Below the pieces are notes generated by a model. It was not told where the DNA came from, ran no database searches, and saw only the letters and a list, made by a program, of their open reading frames with translations. 64,000 nucleotides of DNA from an uncultured Hyphomonas sp. (lineage in GTDB: Bacteria; Pseudomonadota; Alphaproteobacteria; Caulobacterales; Hyphomonadaceae), in assembly GCF_963677035.1 (NCBI RefSeq), contig NZ_OY781472.1:1984001-2048000 (forward strand). Direction: 5' to 3'. A program made the translations under genes and the position numbers. Positions 26,269 through 34,897 of the stretch are shown here, piece by piece (the stretch's first letter is position 1; every line of letters starts with the position of its first letter).

Positions 26269-27111
26269 ATGAGTTTCATGATGCGCAAATCGCAGGAACG
26301 CCCGGCGCCGCGGCCTACACCGCGGCGGGTCGAGCCTGCTTCGATCATTGCAGTTGCAAGCGGAAAAGGCGGCGTCGGCAAGACGTTCATGGCCATCACG
26401 CTGGCCTCTGCGCTCGCCCAGGCCGGTAAACGCACCCTGCTTGTGGATGGGGACCTTGGCCTCGCCAATGTCGACGTTCAGCTCGGCATCGCGCCCGAGA
26501 CCGACCTGGCGGCTGTTATTGCCGGCTGGGTTGAGCTCGATGATGCCGTGACGCCTGTGGATGGCGGCGCTGCTGGTGGCGGGTTCGATGTGCTGCCGGG
26601 CCGGTCAGGTTCCGGTGCGCTGGCAGAACTGCCGCCGGAAGAAGTGGCCCGCCTCGCAGCCGGCCTGTCTGCGCTGGCCCTGCAATATGATCAGGTTGTG
26701 GTCGATCTCGGCGCCGGGATCGAGGCCAACTGCATGCGGCTTGCCCGCGCGGCCGATAAGGCCCTGATGGTGATCACTGACGAACCGACGTCGATGACCG
26801 ACGCTTATGCCTTCATCAAGGTGCTGCGCGGCTATGCGCCAAATGTCGAGCCGGTGGTCTGTATCAACCAGGCCGACAGCCGGGCTGCCGGACAGCGGAC
26901 TTATGAGGCGATTGCCCGGGCGTGCCAGACCTTCCTCGGCTTCCGCCCCCATCTGGCCGGCGTTGTGATCCGCGACCCGAAGGTTCGCGACGCAATCCGC
27001 TGCCAGAAAACACTGATTTCCACAGACCCTCAGGCTCAACCTATCCAGGACGCCATCGCCATCAGCCAGATGCTGATCGGTGCGGCCTCGGCAGCGGAGC
27101 TTGGCAATTAA
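26269..27111 (+). CDS. flhG: FlhG/FleN-type MinD-like ATPase
   Basis: 280 residues of the SIMIBI MinD/ParA class. The deviant Walker A is intact (ASGKGGVGKTF, residues 30-40), as are LLVDGDLGLANVDVQLG, VVVDLGAGIEANC and ITDEPTSMTDAYAFIKVL, the last a strong FlhG signature. The N-terminal 24 residues are basic and proline-rich and show no DQAxxLR motif, which in other FlhG proteins activates the FlhF GTPase. It may therefore act on flagellar number or C-ring assembly without a GTPase partner. It forms a pair with flhF and is followed by the ctrA promoter. Confidence 0.9.
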   Translation: MSFMMRKSQERPAPRPTPRRVEPASIIAVASGKGGVGKTFMAITLASALAQAGKRTLLVDGDLGLANVDVQLGIAPETDLAAVIAGWVELDDAVTPVDGGAAGGGFDVLPGRSGSGALAELPPEEVARLAAGLSALALQYDQVVVDLGAGIEANCMRLARAADKALMVITDEPTSMTDAYAFIKVLRGYAPNVEPVVCINQADSRAAGQRTYEAIARACQTFLGFRPHLAGVVIRDPKVRDAIRCQKTLISTDPQAQPIQDAIAISQMLIGAASAAELGN

Positions 27112-27157
27112 TCTGTGTGAAGATTTGGGGGATTTCGCGGGGAATCGCAGGGCTCTG

Positions 27158-27231
27158 TTAACTAGTGTTAAAGAAACAGCCTATAGGATTCTCAGAGTTA
27201 ATAAAAACGACTAGCTTGTCGTTAGGCTGAT
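27158..27231 (+). promoter_or_regulatory. ctrA promoter region with CtrA half-sites and GANTC sites
   Basis: TTAA at 27158 and TTAA at 27168 are separated by six bases, one short of the CtrA consensus, and a further TTAA lies at 27198. GATTC occurs at 27187 and 27227, matching the CcrM methylation site GANTC. In Caulobacter, ctrA is autoregulated and its P1 promoter is silenced by full methylation of a GANTC; the same control is inferred here. Confidence 0.5.
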
Positions 27232-27245
27232 TCGGGAGACGACAC

Positions 27246-27959
27246 ATGCGCGTCCTGCTAATTGAAGACGATAGCGCCGTCGCGCGTTCCATCGAGCTGA
27301 TGCTGAAGTCCGCGGGCTTCAACATCTACACAACTGACCTCGGTGAAGAAGGTGTCGATCTGGGTAAGGTCTACGAGTACGACATGATCATCCTCGATCT
27401 GTCGCTGCCCGATATCTCCGGCTACGAAGTCCTCAAGCAGCTGCGTATGGGCCGCGTGAACACACCGGTCATGATCCTCTCCGGTAACCCGGACATCGAG
27501 GCGAAAGTCCGCACGCTGGGTTATGGCGCTGACGATTACCTCACCAAGCCGTTCAACAAGGACGAGCTGATCGCCCGTATCACCGCCATTGTGCGCCGCT
27601 CCAAAGGCCATGCCGAGAGCGTGATCCGCACCGGTGAGATCCTGGTGAACCTCGACGCGAAGACGGTGGAAGTGGACGGTGACCGCGTGCACCTCACCGG
27701 CAAGGAATACCAGATGTTCGAGCTGCTTTCTCTCCGGAAGGGCACGACGCTGACCAAGGAAATGTTCCTGAACCACCTCTATGGCGGCATGGACGAGCCG
27801 GAACTGAAGATCATCGACGTCTTCATCTGTAAGCTCCGCAAAAAGCTGCAGCTGGCCACCGGCGGCAACCACTATATCGAAACAGTCTGGGGCCGCGGCT
27901 ATGTGCTGCGCGATCCGCGCCCGAGCTCGAAAACGAGCGAGGTCGAAGAGGCCGCATAA
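27246..27959 (+). CDS. ctrA: Cell-cycle response regulator CtrA
   Basis: 237 residues. The receiver domain has acidic residues E8, D9 and D10 (IEDD), phospho-acceptor D51 ([20 protein letters not shown]) and K at TKPFNK. The OmpR-type winged helix includes [28 protein letters not shown] and [13 protein letters not shown], both signature CtrA sequences. The C-terminus ends in two alanines (EEAA), as needed for ClpXP degradation in Caulobacter. CtrA controls division, motility and replication initiation in this clade. It follows the flagellar genes and precedes a terminator. Confidence 0.98.
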   Translation: MRVLLIEDDSAVARSIELMLKSAGFNIYTTDLGEEGVDLGKVYEYDMIILDLSLPDISGYEVLKQLRMGRVNTPVMILSGNPDIEAKVRTLGYGADDYLTKPFNKDELIARITAIVRRSKGHAESVIRTGEILVNLDAKTVEVDGDRVHLTGKEYQMFELLSLRKGTTLTKEMFLNHLYGGMDEPELKIIDVFICKLRKKLQLATGGNHYIETVWGRGYVLRDPRPSSKTSEVEEAA

Positions 27960-27983
27960 GCCTTTTCCCGTTGATTGAAACAG

Positions 27984-28010
27984 AAACCCCGGCCCAATGG
28001 TCGGGGTTTT
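27984..28010 (+). terminator. Rho-independent terminator after ctrA
   Basis: AAACCCCG...CGGGGTTTT forms a strong stem with a short mispaired top and a TTTTCTTGTTT tail, 25 bases after the ctrA stop. Confidence 0.9.
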
Positions 28011-28135
28011 CTTGTTTCAAGCATTAATTGATGGATTTATCACGCCTGTCTCTCTTTTGAGGAGAAGCCTGTTGTCTCTGCTACAGAACCTGGCAACATT
28101 ATAAATTCTTCAAAGTAGATTCCGGGGTAGCGGGG

Positions 28136-29728
28136 ATGCGGTTCAGAACGGCAGCTGTGGCTGCAGCGAGCGCTGTGGCACTGACATTGACGGCATGTGG
28201 CGGAGGCGGAGGCACAGGCAGCGGCCAGACAGCCACACCGGTGTCTCCACCACCACCTCCGCCGGCGCCACCACCACCACCACCACCACCACCGCCTCCG
28301 CCTCCGCCTCCGCCCGCCAATACACCGCCGGCAGTGAACTATACGCTCAGCTCTTCGAGTCCGGATGAAGAGCAGCCATTTTGGATCGATGCCAGCGGTT
28401 CGACGGATCCGGATGGTGACGCGCTGACCATTGCGGTCACTCAGCTTTCCGGCCCGGCTCCCAGCGATGTGCCATTGTTTGAAAATGTGCCGACCGGTGC
28501 AGGGATCTTCGCGTTCCGTGCTCCGGAAGTGAGCGCGGATTCTGCAATGGAGTTTGAAATCTCGGTTTCGGACGGAGAAGATACGACCACAGAGAACGTG
28601 ACTATTTCAGTCCGGAACATCGTCTTGTCACCTGTCGGCGGTATCGTGAGTGGCGATCTTGCGAACTTCGGGAACCTGCGGAATCCAGTCGGCACCGACT
28701 TCTTTTCCCAGCCATTCGGCGCGCTGACTTCCGGATTGATAGGTGTGGCGGACAAAGCGGACAATACGGGGCGCCTCTCGTTCAGATATGAAAATGACCT
28801 GACGACCGAAGAATTTGTTCCAGTCGTGGAAAATGACTTGCCGGACAGCATCGCAGGTGAAAACACCCGTGTGAGCAGCGGGTCTTTTAAATCTGGATCC
28901 CAGTCGGTTCTGGTTGCTCTGGAAGAAAGTAATCGTGTTCATCTCCTGCAGGCATTTGAGCAGGTTTTGACCACTCAGAAGCCTTGTGCCGTGGCATCGC
29001 TCCTTTCTCCGGACATTCCGATTTTGTCAGATCTGGTCGTGGGCAGCCGGGACAATGGTTTGCGGTTGTTCAAGTTCGATGATGTCAATGGAATGAACCT
29101 CGAACCGAGCACGGTGATCGAGGCTTCCGGCGAGTACTGCCATGTCGGCGTAGGTAGCAACGATCTGGTCGCGTATGATTCGTCGACGCAATCCTTGCGC
29201 TTCTGGACCACGCAATCCGGAGCAGCTCCCCTTGAAGGGGCGAGCCTGCCAATTGCCCAACCACAAGGATTGGACCTGGTCGGGGCCGCATTCAAGCTCA
29301 ATGGAACAGGAGCGGATACGTTTACGGCTGCGTTCGTTTTCTCCGATGGCGTCCATGATGGACACCATGAGGTGCACATTTATTCGAATGAGCAAGGGAA
29401 CCCGGGTATCGTCAACACGAAGGTGTACTCATGGACCAAGGGAGTGCCTTCGGACATCATCATAGCAGACACGAATTTGATGGATGCCTCGACCCAATCG
29501 GATGTCCTGATCGCTCTGGAAGATATCCCGTACCTTATTTTTATCGATGATGAGCAAGACGTGATGCTCGGTACGTACAGCCCGGACTACGCTCCGCTGC
29601 AATACCTGCCGGCTCCGTTCTGGACTTCCAGTGTCCGGCACTCCTGGGGGCTGGATCTGGCAAGCGATGCACTCGTACTCACGCAGACCCGGACCGGTAC
29701 GGTCACAATGGTCGAGTTGACGCCATAG
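28136..29728 (+). CDS. Polyproline lipoprotein with cadherin/PKD-like domain
   Basis: Function not recognised. The 530-residue product has a lipoprotein signal peptide (VALTLTACGGGG, lipobox L-T-A-C at about residue 20), a linker with six prolines, one alanine and 16 prolines, then a beta-sandwich-like region (about 65-165) with SGSTDPDGDALTIAVTQLSG and MEFEISVSDGEDTTTENVTI, the Ca-binding DPDGD pattern of cadherin/Ig-like repeats. The remaining 350 residues are strand-rich with no motif I can name; a beta-propeller is possible. The proline run should span the envelope or peptidoglycan and would need EF-P for translation. It stands alone after the ctrA terminator. Confidence 0.75.
   Translation: MRFRTAAVAAASAVALTLTACGGGGGTGSGQTATPVSPPPPPPAPPPPPPPPPPPPPPPPANTPPAVNYTLSSSSPDEEQPFWIDASGSTDPDGDALTIAVTQLSGPAPSDVPLFENVPTGAGIFAFRAPEVSADSAMEFEISVSDGEDTTTENVTISVRNIVLSPVGGIVSGDLANFGNLRNPVGTDFFSQPFGALTSGLIGVADKADNTGRLSFRYENDLTTEEFVPVVENDLPDSIAGENTRVSSGSFKSGSQSVLVALEESNRVHLLQAFEQVLTTQKPCAVASLLSPDIPILSDLVVGSRDNGLRLFKFDDVNGMNLEPSTVIEASGEYCHVGVGSNDLVAYDSSTQSLRFWTTQSGAAPLEGASLPIAQPQGLDLVGAAFKLNGTGADTFTAAFVFSDGVHDGHHEVHIYSNEQGNPGIVNTKVYSWTKGVPSDIIIADTNLMDASTQSDVLIALEDIPYLIFIDDEQDVMLGTYSPDYAPLQYLPAPFWTSSVRHSWGLDLASDALVLTQTRTGTVTMVELTP
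28247..28315 (+). repeat. Proline-codon microsatellite inside the lipoprotein gene
   Basis: After six proline codons and one GCG, eight CCA codons in a row are followed by alternating CCG and CCT codons and a final CCC, giving 16 prolines. Such trinucleotide runs can vary in length without breaking the frame. Confidence 0.85.
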
Positions 29729-29809
29729 GCGCCGTCGGCCCAGAGGTCAGCTGACCTAGAATTGCACGTCGGTGCTTGCAACGCTCCGCAAATCCCTGAC
29801 ATTGGGGGC

Positions 29810-30418
29810 ATGTCACAGCGCTCTGCCGGTCCTGAGATTCTTCGTTTGATCGAGCTGATGTCTCGTCTGCCGGGCTTCGGGCCGCGGTCGGCGCGGCGGG
29901 CCGCGCTGTTCCTGCTCAAACGTCGCGATACGCTGCTGCTGCCGCTGGCCGAGGCGATGTCCGATGCCGGGCACAGGATTGAGAAATGCGAGGTCTGCGG
30001 GAATTATGACACGTTGCAGCCTTGCGCAGTCTGCCAGTCTGGCGGCCGCGATGAAGGCCTGATCTGCGTTGTGGAGGATGTGCCGGATCTCTGGGCGCTG
30101 GAACGCGGCGGCTCCTATCGCGGGCGTTATCACGTGCTGGGCGGGGTCATGTCTGCCGTCGATGGCATCACGCCGGACGATCTGAACATTCCCTCGCTGG
30201 TCTCACGGATCGATGCGGGCGGGGTGCGCGAAGTGATCCTCGCACTGAATGCGACGTTTGAGGGTCAGAACACGGCCCATTACGTCGCAGACCAGCTGGC
30301 AGGCAAGGGCGTGCAGATTACCTATCTCGCCCACGGCGTGCCGGTGGGCGGGGAACTGGATCATCTGGATGATGGCACGCTCGCTGCCGCGCTGCGCGCC
30401 CGCCGGACAAGCGAATAA
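29810..30418 (+). CDS. recR: Recombination protein RecR
   Basis: Acts with RecF and RecO to load RecA at gaps. 202 residues: helix-hairpin-helix [21 protein letters not shown] at 16-36, a four-cysteine zinc finger CEVC...CAVC (about 59-75), a TOPRIM domain with [14 protein letters not shown] and [13 protein letters not shown], and a C-terminal Walker-B-like [19 protein letters not shown] segment. The start at 29810 gives the family length; the frame is open 48 bases further up. dnaX and ybaB, often upstream of recR, are not adjacent; the gene may have been relocated. Confidence 0.97.
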   Translation: MSQRSAGPEILRLIELMSRLPGFGPRSARRAALFLLKRRDTLLLPLAEAMSDAGHRIEKCEVCGNYDTLQPCAVCQSGGRDEGLICVVEDVPDLWALERGGSYRGRYHVLGGVMSAVDGITPDDLNIPSLVSRIDAGGVREVILALNATFEGQNTAHYVADQLAGKGVQITYLAHGVPVGGELDHLDDGTLAAALRARRTSE

Positions 30419-30424
30419 GCTGGG

Positions 30425-31561
30425 TTAGTCCGCGACATCGACGCGGAAGATGCCGTCCAGGTCCTTGGTGGCGACATAGAGATGGCCATCCGGTGACTGG
30501 GCAACATCCCGGATTGCGTACTCATCCTTGAACAGGTTCTCCCGTTCGGTCACGACACCATCTTCCAGCCGGATGCGGACGAGTTCCAGGCCGGCCGGGC
30601 CATTCATGCCGCCGACGAAGAAGTCACCCTTCCAGCCGGGATAGACATCGCTGGTCAGGCGGGTCAGTCCGGATGGCGCGATGGAGGGCACCCAGTAGGT
30701 AAGTGGCTGCTCCATGCCGTCCATCTCGGTCTGTTCGGTGATGATCGTGCCGTCATAATTGACGCCATAGGTGATCACCGGCCAGCCATAGTTTGCGCCG
30801 GGTTTGATGACGTTGAATTCATCGCCGCCCTTGGGGCCATGCTCTGTCTCGTAGAGCGCCCCTTCCGCCTTGTCATAGTAAAGGCCCTGGATGTTCCGGT
30901 GCCCGTAGGAGTAGACGGCGGGGTTTCCGTCCACGCCATCGGCAAACGGATTATCGGCCGGGATGGTGCCATCGGAATTGATACGGATGAGGGATCCATG
31001 CGTAATCTTGGAGTCCTGGGCCGCTTTCATATACTTGAAGCCTTCGCCGAGTGAGACGAACAGCGTGCCGTCATTGGCAAATTGCAGGCGGCCACCGAAA
31101 TGGTAGGCGGTATCGCGGGAGTCGGCGCGGAAGATTTCCCTCATGTCCTCCAGTGCGGTGTTGTCATCGCTGAGGCGGGCCCGCACGACGGCGGTCCCGT
31201 TGTCTGCTCCGGTGCCCTGGGCATAGGCGACATAGATCAGACGGTTGGTTTCGAAATTCGGGTCCAGCGTGATGCCGAAATAGCCGCCTTGTCCTTCTGT
31301 CAGGGCAGGGGGAAGGCCTGTGACCGGCGCCGCGTTGCCTTCGCCGCCCGCCACATAGTTCAGGCCGCCATCCTTCTCTGTGAACAGGAGGTCACCATTG
31401 GGCAGAAATGCCAGACCCCAGGGAAATTCCGCCTCGACCACAGGGGTCAGCGTGACATCAAGGTCGCTGGAAACCTCGGGAGCCGCGGGGGAGGCGGCCG
31501 AATCGGCACTGCATGCAGAAAGGGCGAGGGCAGAAACAAAGCCGGCAAAAATCAGGCGCAT
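30425..31561 (-). CDS. PQQ-dependent aldose sugar dehydrogenase (YliI family) lipoprotein
   Basis: 378 residues with a lipoprotein signal (VSALALSACSAD), then a six-bladed beta-propeller of the soluble glucose dehydrogenase/YliI family. Visible family motifs are FPWGLAFLPNGDLLFTEKDGG, GGYFGITLDPNF, YHFGGRLQFANDGTLFVSLGE, YSYGHRNIQGLYYD, ETEHGPKGGDEFNVI and NYGWPVITYG, with the catalytic histidine in HFGG and the PQQ-contacting arginine in GHRN. It oxidises aldoses in the periplasm. It converges with recR, with a 6-base gap. Confidence 0.9.
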   Translation of the reverse strand: MRLIFAGFVSALALSACSADSAASPAAPEVSSDLDVTLTPVVEAEFPWGLAFLPNGDLLFTEKDGGLNYVAGGEGNAAPVTGLPPALTEGQGGYFGITLDPNFETNRLIYVAYAQGTGADNGTAVVRARLSDDNTALEDMREIFRADSRDTAYHFGGRLQFANDGTLFVSLGEGFKYMKAAQDSKITHGSLIRINSDGTIPADNPFADGVDGNPAVYSYGHRNIQGLYYDKAEGALYETEHGPKGGDEFNVIKPGANYGWPVITYGVNYDGTIITEQTEMDGMEQPLTYWVPSIAPSGLTRLTSDVYPGWKGDFFVGGMNGPAGLELVRIRLEDGVVTERENLFKDEYAIRDVAQSPDGHLYVATKDLDGIFRVDVAD

Positions 31562-31639
31562 GGGGCGTCTCCCGGGTCAGCGAGATTGGGGAATGGAACA
31601 AGCAACATATGTCAGGCGGGGCGTTGGGCCAAATAAAAA

Positions 31640-31664
31640 GGGGCGGCCCTGGCAGGGCCGCCCC
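31640..31664 (-). terminator. Terminator of the 994-residue TonB receptor gene
   Basis: GGGGCGGCCCT-GGC-AGGGCCGCCCC is a perfect 11-base stem with a three-base loop; on the minus strand it is followed by CTTTTTATTT. Confidence 0.92.
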
Positions 31665-31687
31665 AATTCGCTTCGGTCCTGAACCTG

Positions 31688-34672
31688 TTACCAGGACTTC
31701 TTGACCGTGATGCCATACAGCGCTGGCTCGGTCAGGAAGATGTTGGTGAACAGACCCTGGCTGTCATCGCCGACATAGCTGCCGGTAATGACTTCCTCAT
31801 TGGTCAGGTTCTTGGCGAAGACTTCCACGCCCCAGCCATTGTCTGCGTTGTTGAGGATGATCGACAGGTTGACGTTCGACCAGCTGTCGAGCTTGTCGTG
31901 TGCCGTGTTGAAGATCCGGGCGTAGCTGTCAGCCTGATAGTAGTAGTCGCCGCGGATGGTCAGGTCCCAGGCGGAATTGCTTAGCGCCTGGAATGTGTAT
32001 TGCGCTGCCAGGTTCAGTGTCATGTCAGGCGCACCCGGCAGTTTGTTGCCGTCGACATTCTTCTTGATACCGTCGAACGGTGTTAGTCCACCGACCGTCC
32101 GGGTCACCCCATCGCCATCGACATAGGTGACGGGTGCGAGGCCGAGGGCTGCTTCCGCATACGCAATGTCGGTTGCTGTGTCGCCACTACCGCCTGTTGT
32201 GCCATTGCCCTGATCATACAGGGCGGACGCAAAGGCACCGTTACAGATGCCGCGGGTCGCCCCGGCCGGAGCGGCAGAGCCGGCAATTGCCCCAAGGATG
32301 GTGGCGTAACCCTGAGCCGACACGACACAGTTTGAATAGGTCGATGCATTCTTCAGGGTCACGAAGTCTGCGTTGCCATTCGTGCGGTCAAGCACGTCGA
32401 CACTCGTCGTATCCAGCACCTTGGCATCCAGAAGGCCGACATTGGCCGTCAGCAGCCAATTGTCTGCAGGCGTCCAGAGGTATTCCAGTTCGAAACCGGT
32501 GAGCTCGGCATTCACGTTGAAGTTTGCCGCGGTCCGGTTGACGATCTGGGAGATCTGGTAGCCTTCATAGTCGTAGTAGAATGCAGTTGCATTCAGCGAC
32601 TGGGTGTTGCCGGCAAACGTGTTCTTCGTACCGATTTCGTAAGCATTGATGAATTCGGGTTGGAAGGTCTGCGGGAACAGGTTTGCGCCGGCAGGCTGCG
32701 GTGGGTTGATGCCGCCGCCTTTATAGCCCTTGGAGTAGAAGGCGTAGATCAGCGTGTCATCTGTCATGGCGAAGTCCGGCGACCAGTCGAGACCGATCCG
32801 GCCTGTGGTTTCGTTGAAGTCGGCCTTCAGCAGACCTGTCGGCACCAGAGGGTCGCCATTCTGGACCGCAGGATAGGCAAAGGTCGGTGTGAACAGGAAG
32901 GTCGGGACGACGTCCTGTTCCTTTTCGTCCTTCGTATTGCGCAGGCCCAGGGTGAACTTCAGGTCGTCCCGGATGTCGTAATAGAGTTCACCAAAGATGG
33001 CCGTAGACTTGAGCCGGTAGGGTGAAAGCGACCGGAAATAGTTGCCGCCGTCGCCATCGACCGTACCGTCCAGCAGGGTCGCGGTTCCGTTCGGGGTCGC
33101 AATCGGAACCGTGCCGCAGAACAGACCGGGAAGCTTGCCGCCGCCAAGGTCCGGGCAGGTTGAGGTTGGCGTGGCGATATTGAGGTTGACCAGTGCGTTG
33201 TTGTACTGGGTGAGGGCCGTCAGTGCGTTCGAGAACACGTAATAGCCGGCGTTCGGATCCTGAGGATCGATCGACTCTCCATCGACATAGATGGCGCCCA
33301 AATTGAAGTTCAGCTTGCCGTCAAAGTCGGACTGAAGGCGAAGTTCCTGCGTGAACGTCTCGGACTTGCCGCCGGACAGGTCAGCCACAACCAGTGTGTT
33401 GAGTGTGCCCAGCTGCGGGTCAGCAACAAAGCCGCCGGGGAAGAGGGAATTGTACAGCGCAGCTGCAGGGCCCGCACCGGTCAGGTCGTTGAACGCAACA
33501 TCGGGAACCAGCCTGTTCACGTCCTGAACCGAGACCTGGCTCGTTTCGTTCTGGCTGGTGATCGATGTTAGCTTCAGCGAGTCGTTGATGTCGTACTCAA
33601 GCTTCAGGGTGTAGAGATCCTGCTCTGCCCTGTAGATCGGGGTGAACACCGACTGGATGTTGCGAAGGTCCCGGTCGAGCGGCGAGGTGTAGATGTCGCC
33701 GTTCAGCAGGCCTGCTGCAATGCCCAGACCGCCGGCGAGGTTCCCGACGGAGTTGGTTTTCTCATAGCTGTCGTTGAGCGAAGCGTCCTGGCAGCCGAGT
33801 GTCGTGACGAGCTGGTCCAAACCAGAGACCGGGATTCCGGCGAACGTATCGAAGCCCGGATCCTTCTTGCAAAGCTGCTTGCCGGAGCGCTGGCGGTCAT
33901 CGTCTTCCTCGAAGTGCTCCCACGAAACCCAGCCTCGGAAATTATCCGTCGGTTCGAAGCCGAGGGTCGCCCGGATCGACCAGAGGTCGCGTCCGTCGAT
34001 GTCGCTGCCGTTGACCGTGTTCTTCGTGTAGCCGTCCCGCTGTGTCAGGGCACCAGCCAGGCGAAGGGCGGCGACATCGCCGAGAGGCACGTTAACCATG
34101 CCCTTGCCTTTGAATGTATTGTAATTGCCATAGGTCAGTTCGGCATCTGCCTGGAACTCACCGAGCACCGGCTTGCGCGTGATGACGTTCACAACACCGC
34201 CGGTGGCATTACGCCCGTATAGCGTGCCTTGCGGGCCGCGCAGGACTTCGACCCGCTCAATGTCGAAATATTCCTGTTCAAAAAGGAAGTTCGCACCAAG
34301 AGGAACGTCGTTCTGGTGGATACCCACACCCGCATCAGAGGACTGTGCGACGGCGTCGTTGCCGATACCGCGAACTTTGAAATTGGAGCCCGTGAACTGG
34401 CCCTTGGTGAAGGACACGTTTGGCACGGCTTTCACCAGGTCGGCACCACCGGTCAGCTGCAGGCGGTTGATGGCGTCTTCATCGAACGCCGAAACGGCGA
34501 TCGGAACGTCCTGGATGGATTGTTCGGTTTTCTGGGTGGTCACAGTCACGGTGGAAAGTGTTCTGGTGCTTTCGCCATCCTCCTGAGCGATGGCAGCAGG
34601 GGTCAACAGCCCCATGGCCAACACGGAAGCGCCAGCCAGCCAGACACATTTCGAGTCTCTGTATTTGGTCAT
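31688..34672 (-). CDS. TonB-dependent outer-membrane receptor
   Basis: 994 residues. A signal peptide ends at about residue 29 (LLTPAAIAQ). A TonB-box-like STVTVTTQKTEQSIQDVPIA precedes the plug domain (about 45-165, with VEVLRGPQGTLYGRNATGGV). The rest is a 22-strand barrel ending in a terminal aromatic residue (YGITVKKSW). The plug and barrel style (IQDVPIAVSAFDEDAINR) is that of the large CirA/FyuA-like family abundant in sphingomonads, Caulobacter and Hyphomonas, many of which import siderophores, vitamins or plant-derived molecules; the substrate cannot be read. GAGGGGAGG lies before the ATG. Its own strong terminator makes it monocistronic. Confidence 0.93.
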   Translation of the reverse strand: MTKYRDSKCVWLAGASVLAMGLLTPAAIAQEDGESTRTLSTVTVTTQKTEQSIQDVPIAVSAFDEDAINRLQLTGGADLVKAVPNVSFTKGQFTGSNFKVRGIGNDAVAQSSDAGVGIHQNDVPLGANFLFEQEYFDIERVEVLRGPQGTLYGRNATGGVVNVITRKPVLGEFQADAELTYGNYNTFKGKGMVNVPLGDVAALRLAGALTQRDGYTKNTVNGSDIDGRDLWSIRATLGFEPTDNFRGWVSWEHFEEDDDRQRSGKQLCKKDPGFDTFAGIPVSGLDQLVTTLGCQDASLNDSYEKTNSVGNLAGGLGIAAGLLNGDIYTSPLDRDLRNIQSVFTPIYRAEQDLYTLKLEYDINDSLKLTSITSQNETSQVSVQDVNRLVPDVAFNDLTGAGPAAALYNSLFPGGFVADPQLGTLNTLVVADLSGGKSETFTQELRLQSDFDGKLNFNLGAIYVDGESIDPQDPNAGYYVFSNALTALTQYNNALVNLNIATPTSTCPDLGGGKLPGLFCGTVPIATPNGTATLLDGTVDGDGGNYFRSLSPYRLKSTAIFGELYYDIRDDLKFTLGLRNTKDEKEQDVVPTFLFTPTFAYPAVQNGDPLVPTGLLKADFNETTGRIGLDWSPDFAMTDDTLIYAFYSKGYKGGGINPPQPAGANLFPQTFQPEFINAYEIGTKNTFAGNTQSLNATAFYYDYEGYQISQIVNRTAANFNVNAELTGFELEYLWTPADNWLLTANVGLLDAKVLDTTSVDVLDRTNGNADFVTLKNASTYSNCVVSAQGYATILGAIAGSAAPAGATRGICNGAFASALYDQGNGTTGGSGDTATDIAYAEAALGLAPVTYVDGDGVTRTVGGLTPFDGIKKNVDGNKLPGAPDMTLNLAAQYTFQALSNSAWDLTIRGDYYYQADSYARIFNTAHDKLDSWSNVNLSIILNNADNGWGVEVFAKNLTNEEVITGSYVGDDSQGLFTNIFLTEPALYGITVKKSW

Positions 34673-34841
34673 TTAATTTTTCCTCCCCTCGGGCCAGCGG
34701 GATTGCAGGCATCGAGCTATTTTATTGAGCCGTCTCTTTTTGGACGTGCTTCAGAATCCATCGAATGGCAGCTGCGAGGGAAAGTCAATAATTTCAATTG
34801 GAACGTTGGGTCGGGTGGACGCTACGTAAAGGCAAAAAAAT

Positions 34842-34869
34842 GAGCGGTGTCCGGGGCCGGACACCGCTC
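34842..34869 (-). terminator. Terminator of the second TonB receptor gene
   Basis: GAGCGGTGTCCGG-GG-CCGGACACCGCTC is a perfect 13-base stem; on the minus strand it is followed by ATTTTTTT. It lies between the two receptor genes and separates their transcripts. Confidence 0.92.
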
Positions 34870-34897
34870 TGTTTGCAGGATTATGTCTGAAGAGACC

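Noticed and set aside
28099..28320. Glycine-rich open frame on the minus strand
   Set aside because: It is the reverse complement of the proline-codon run.
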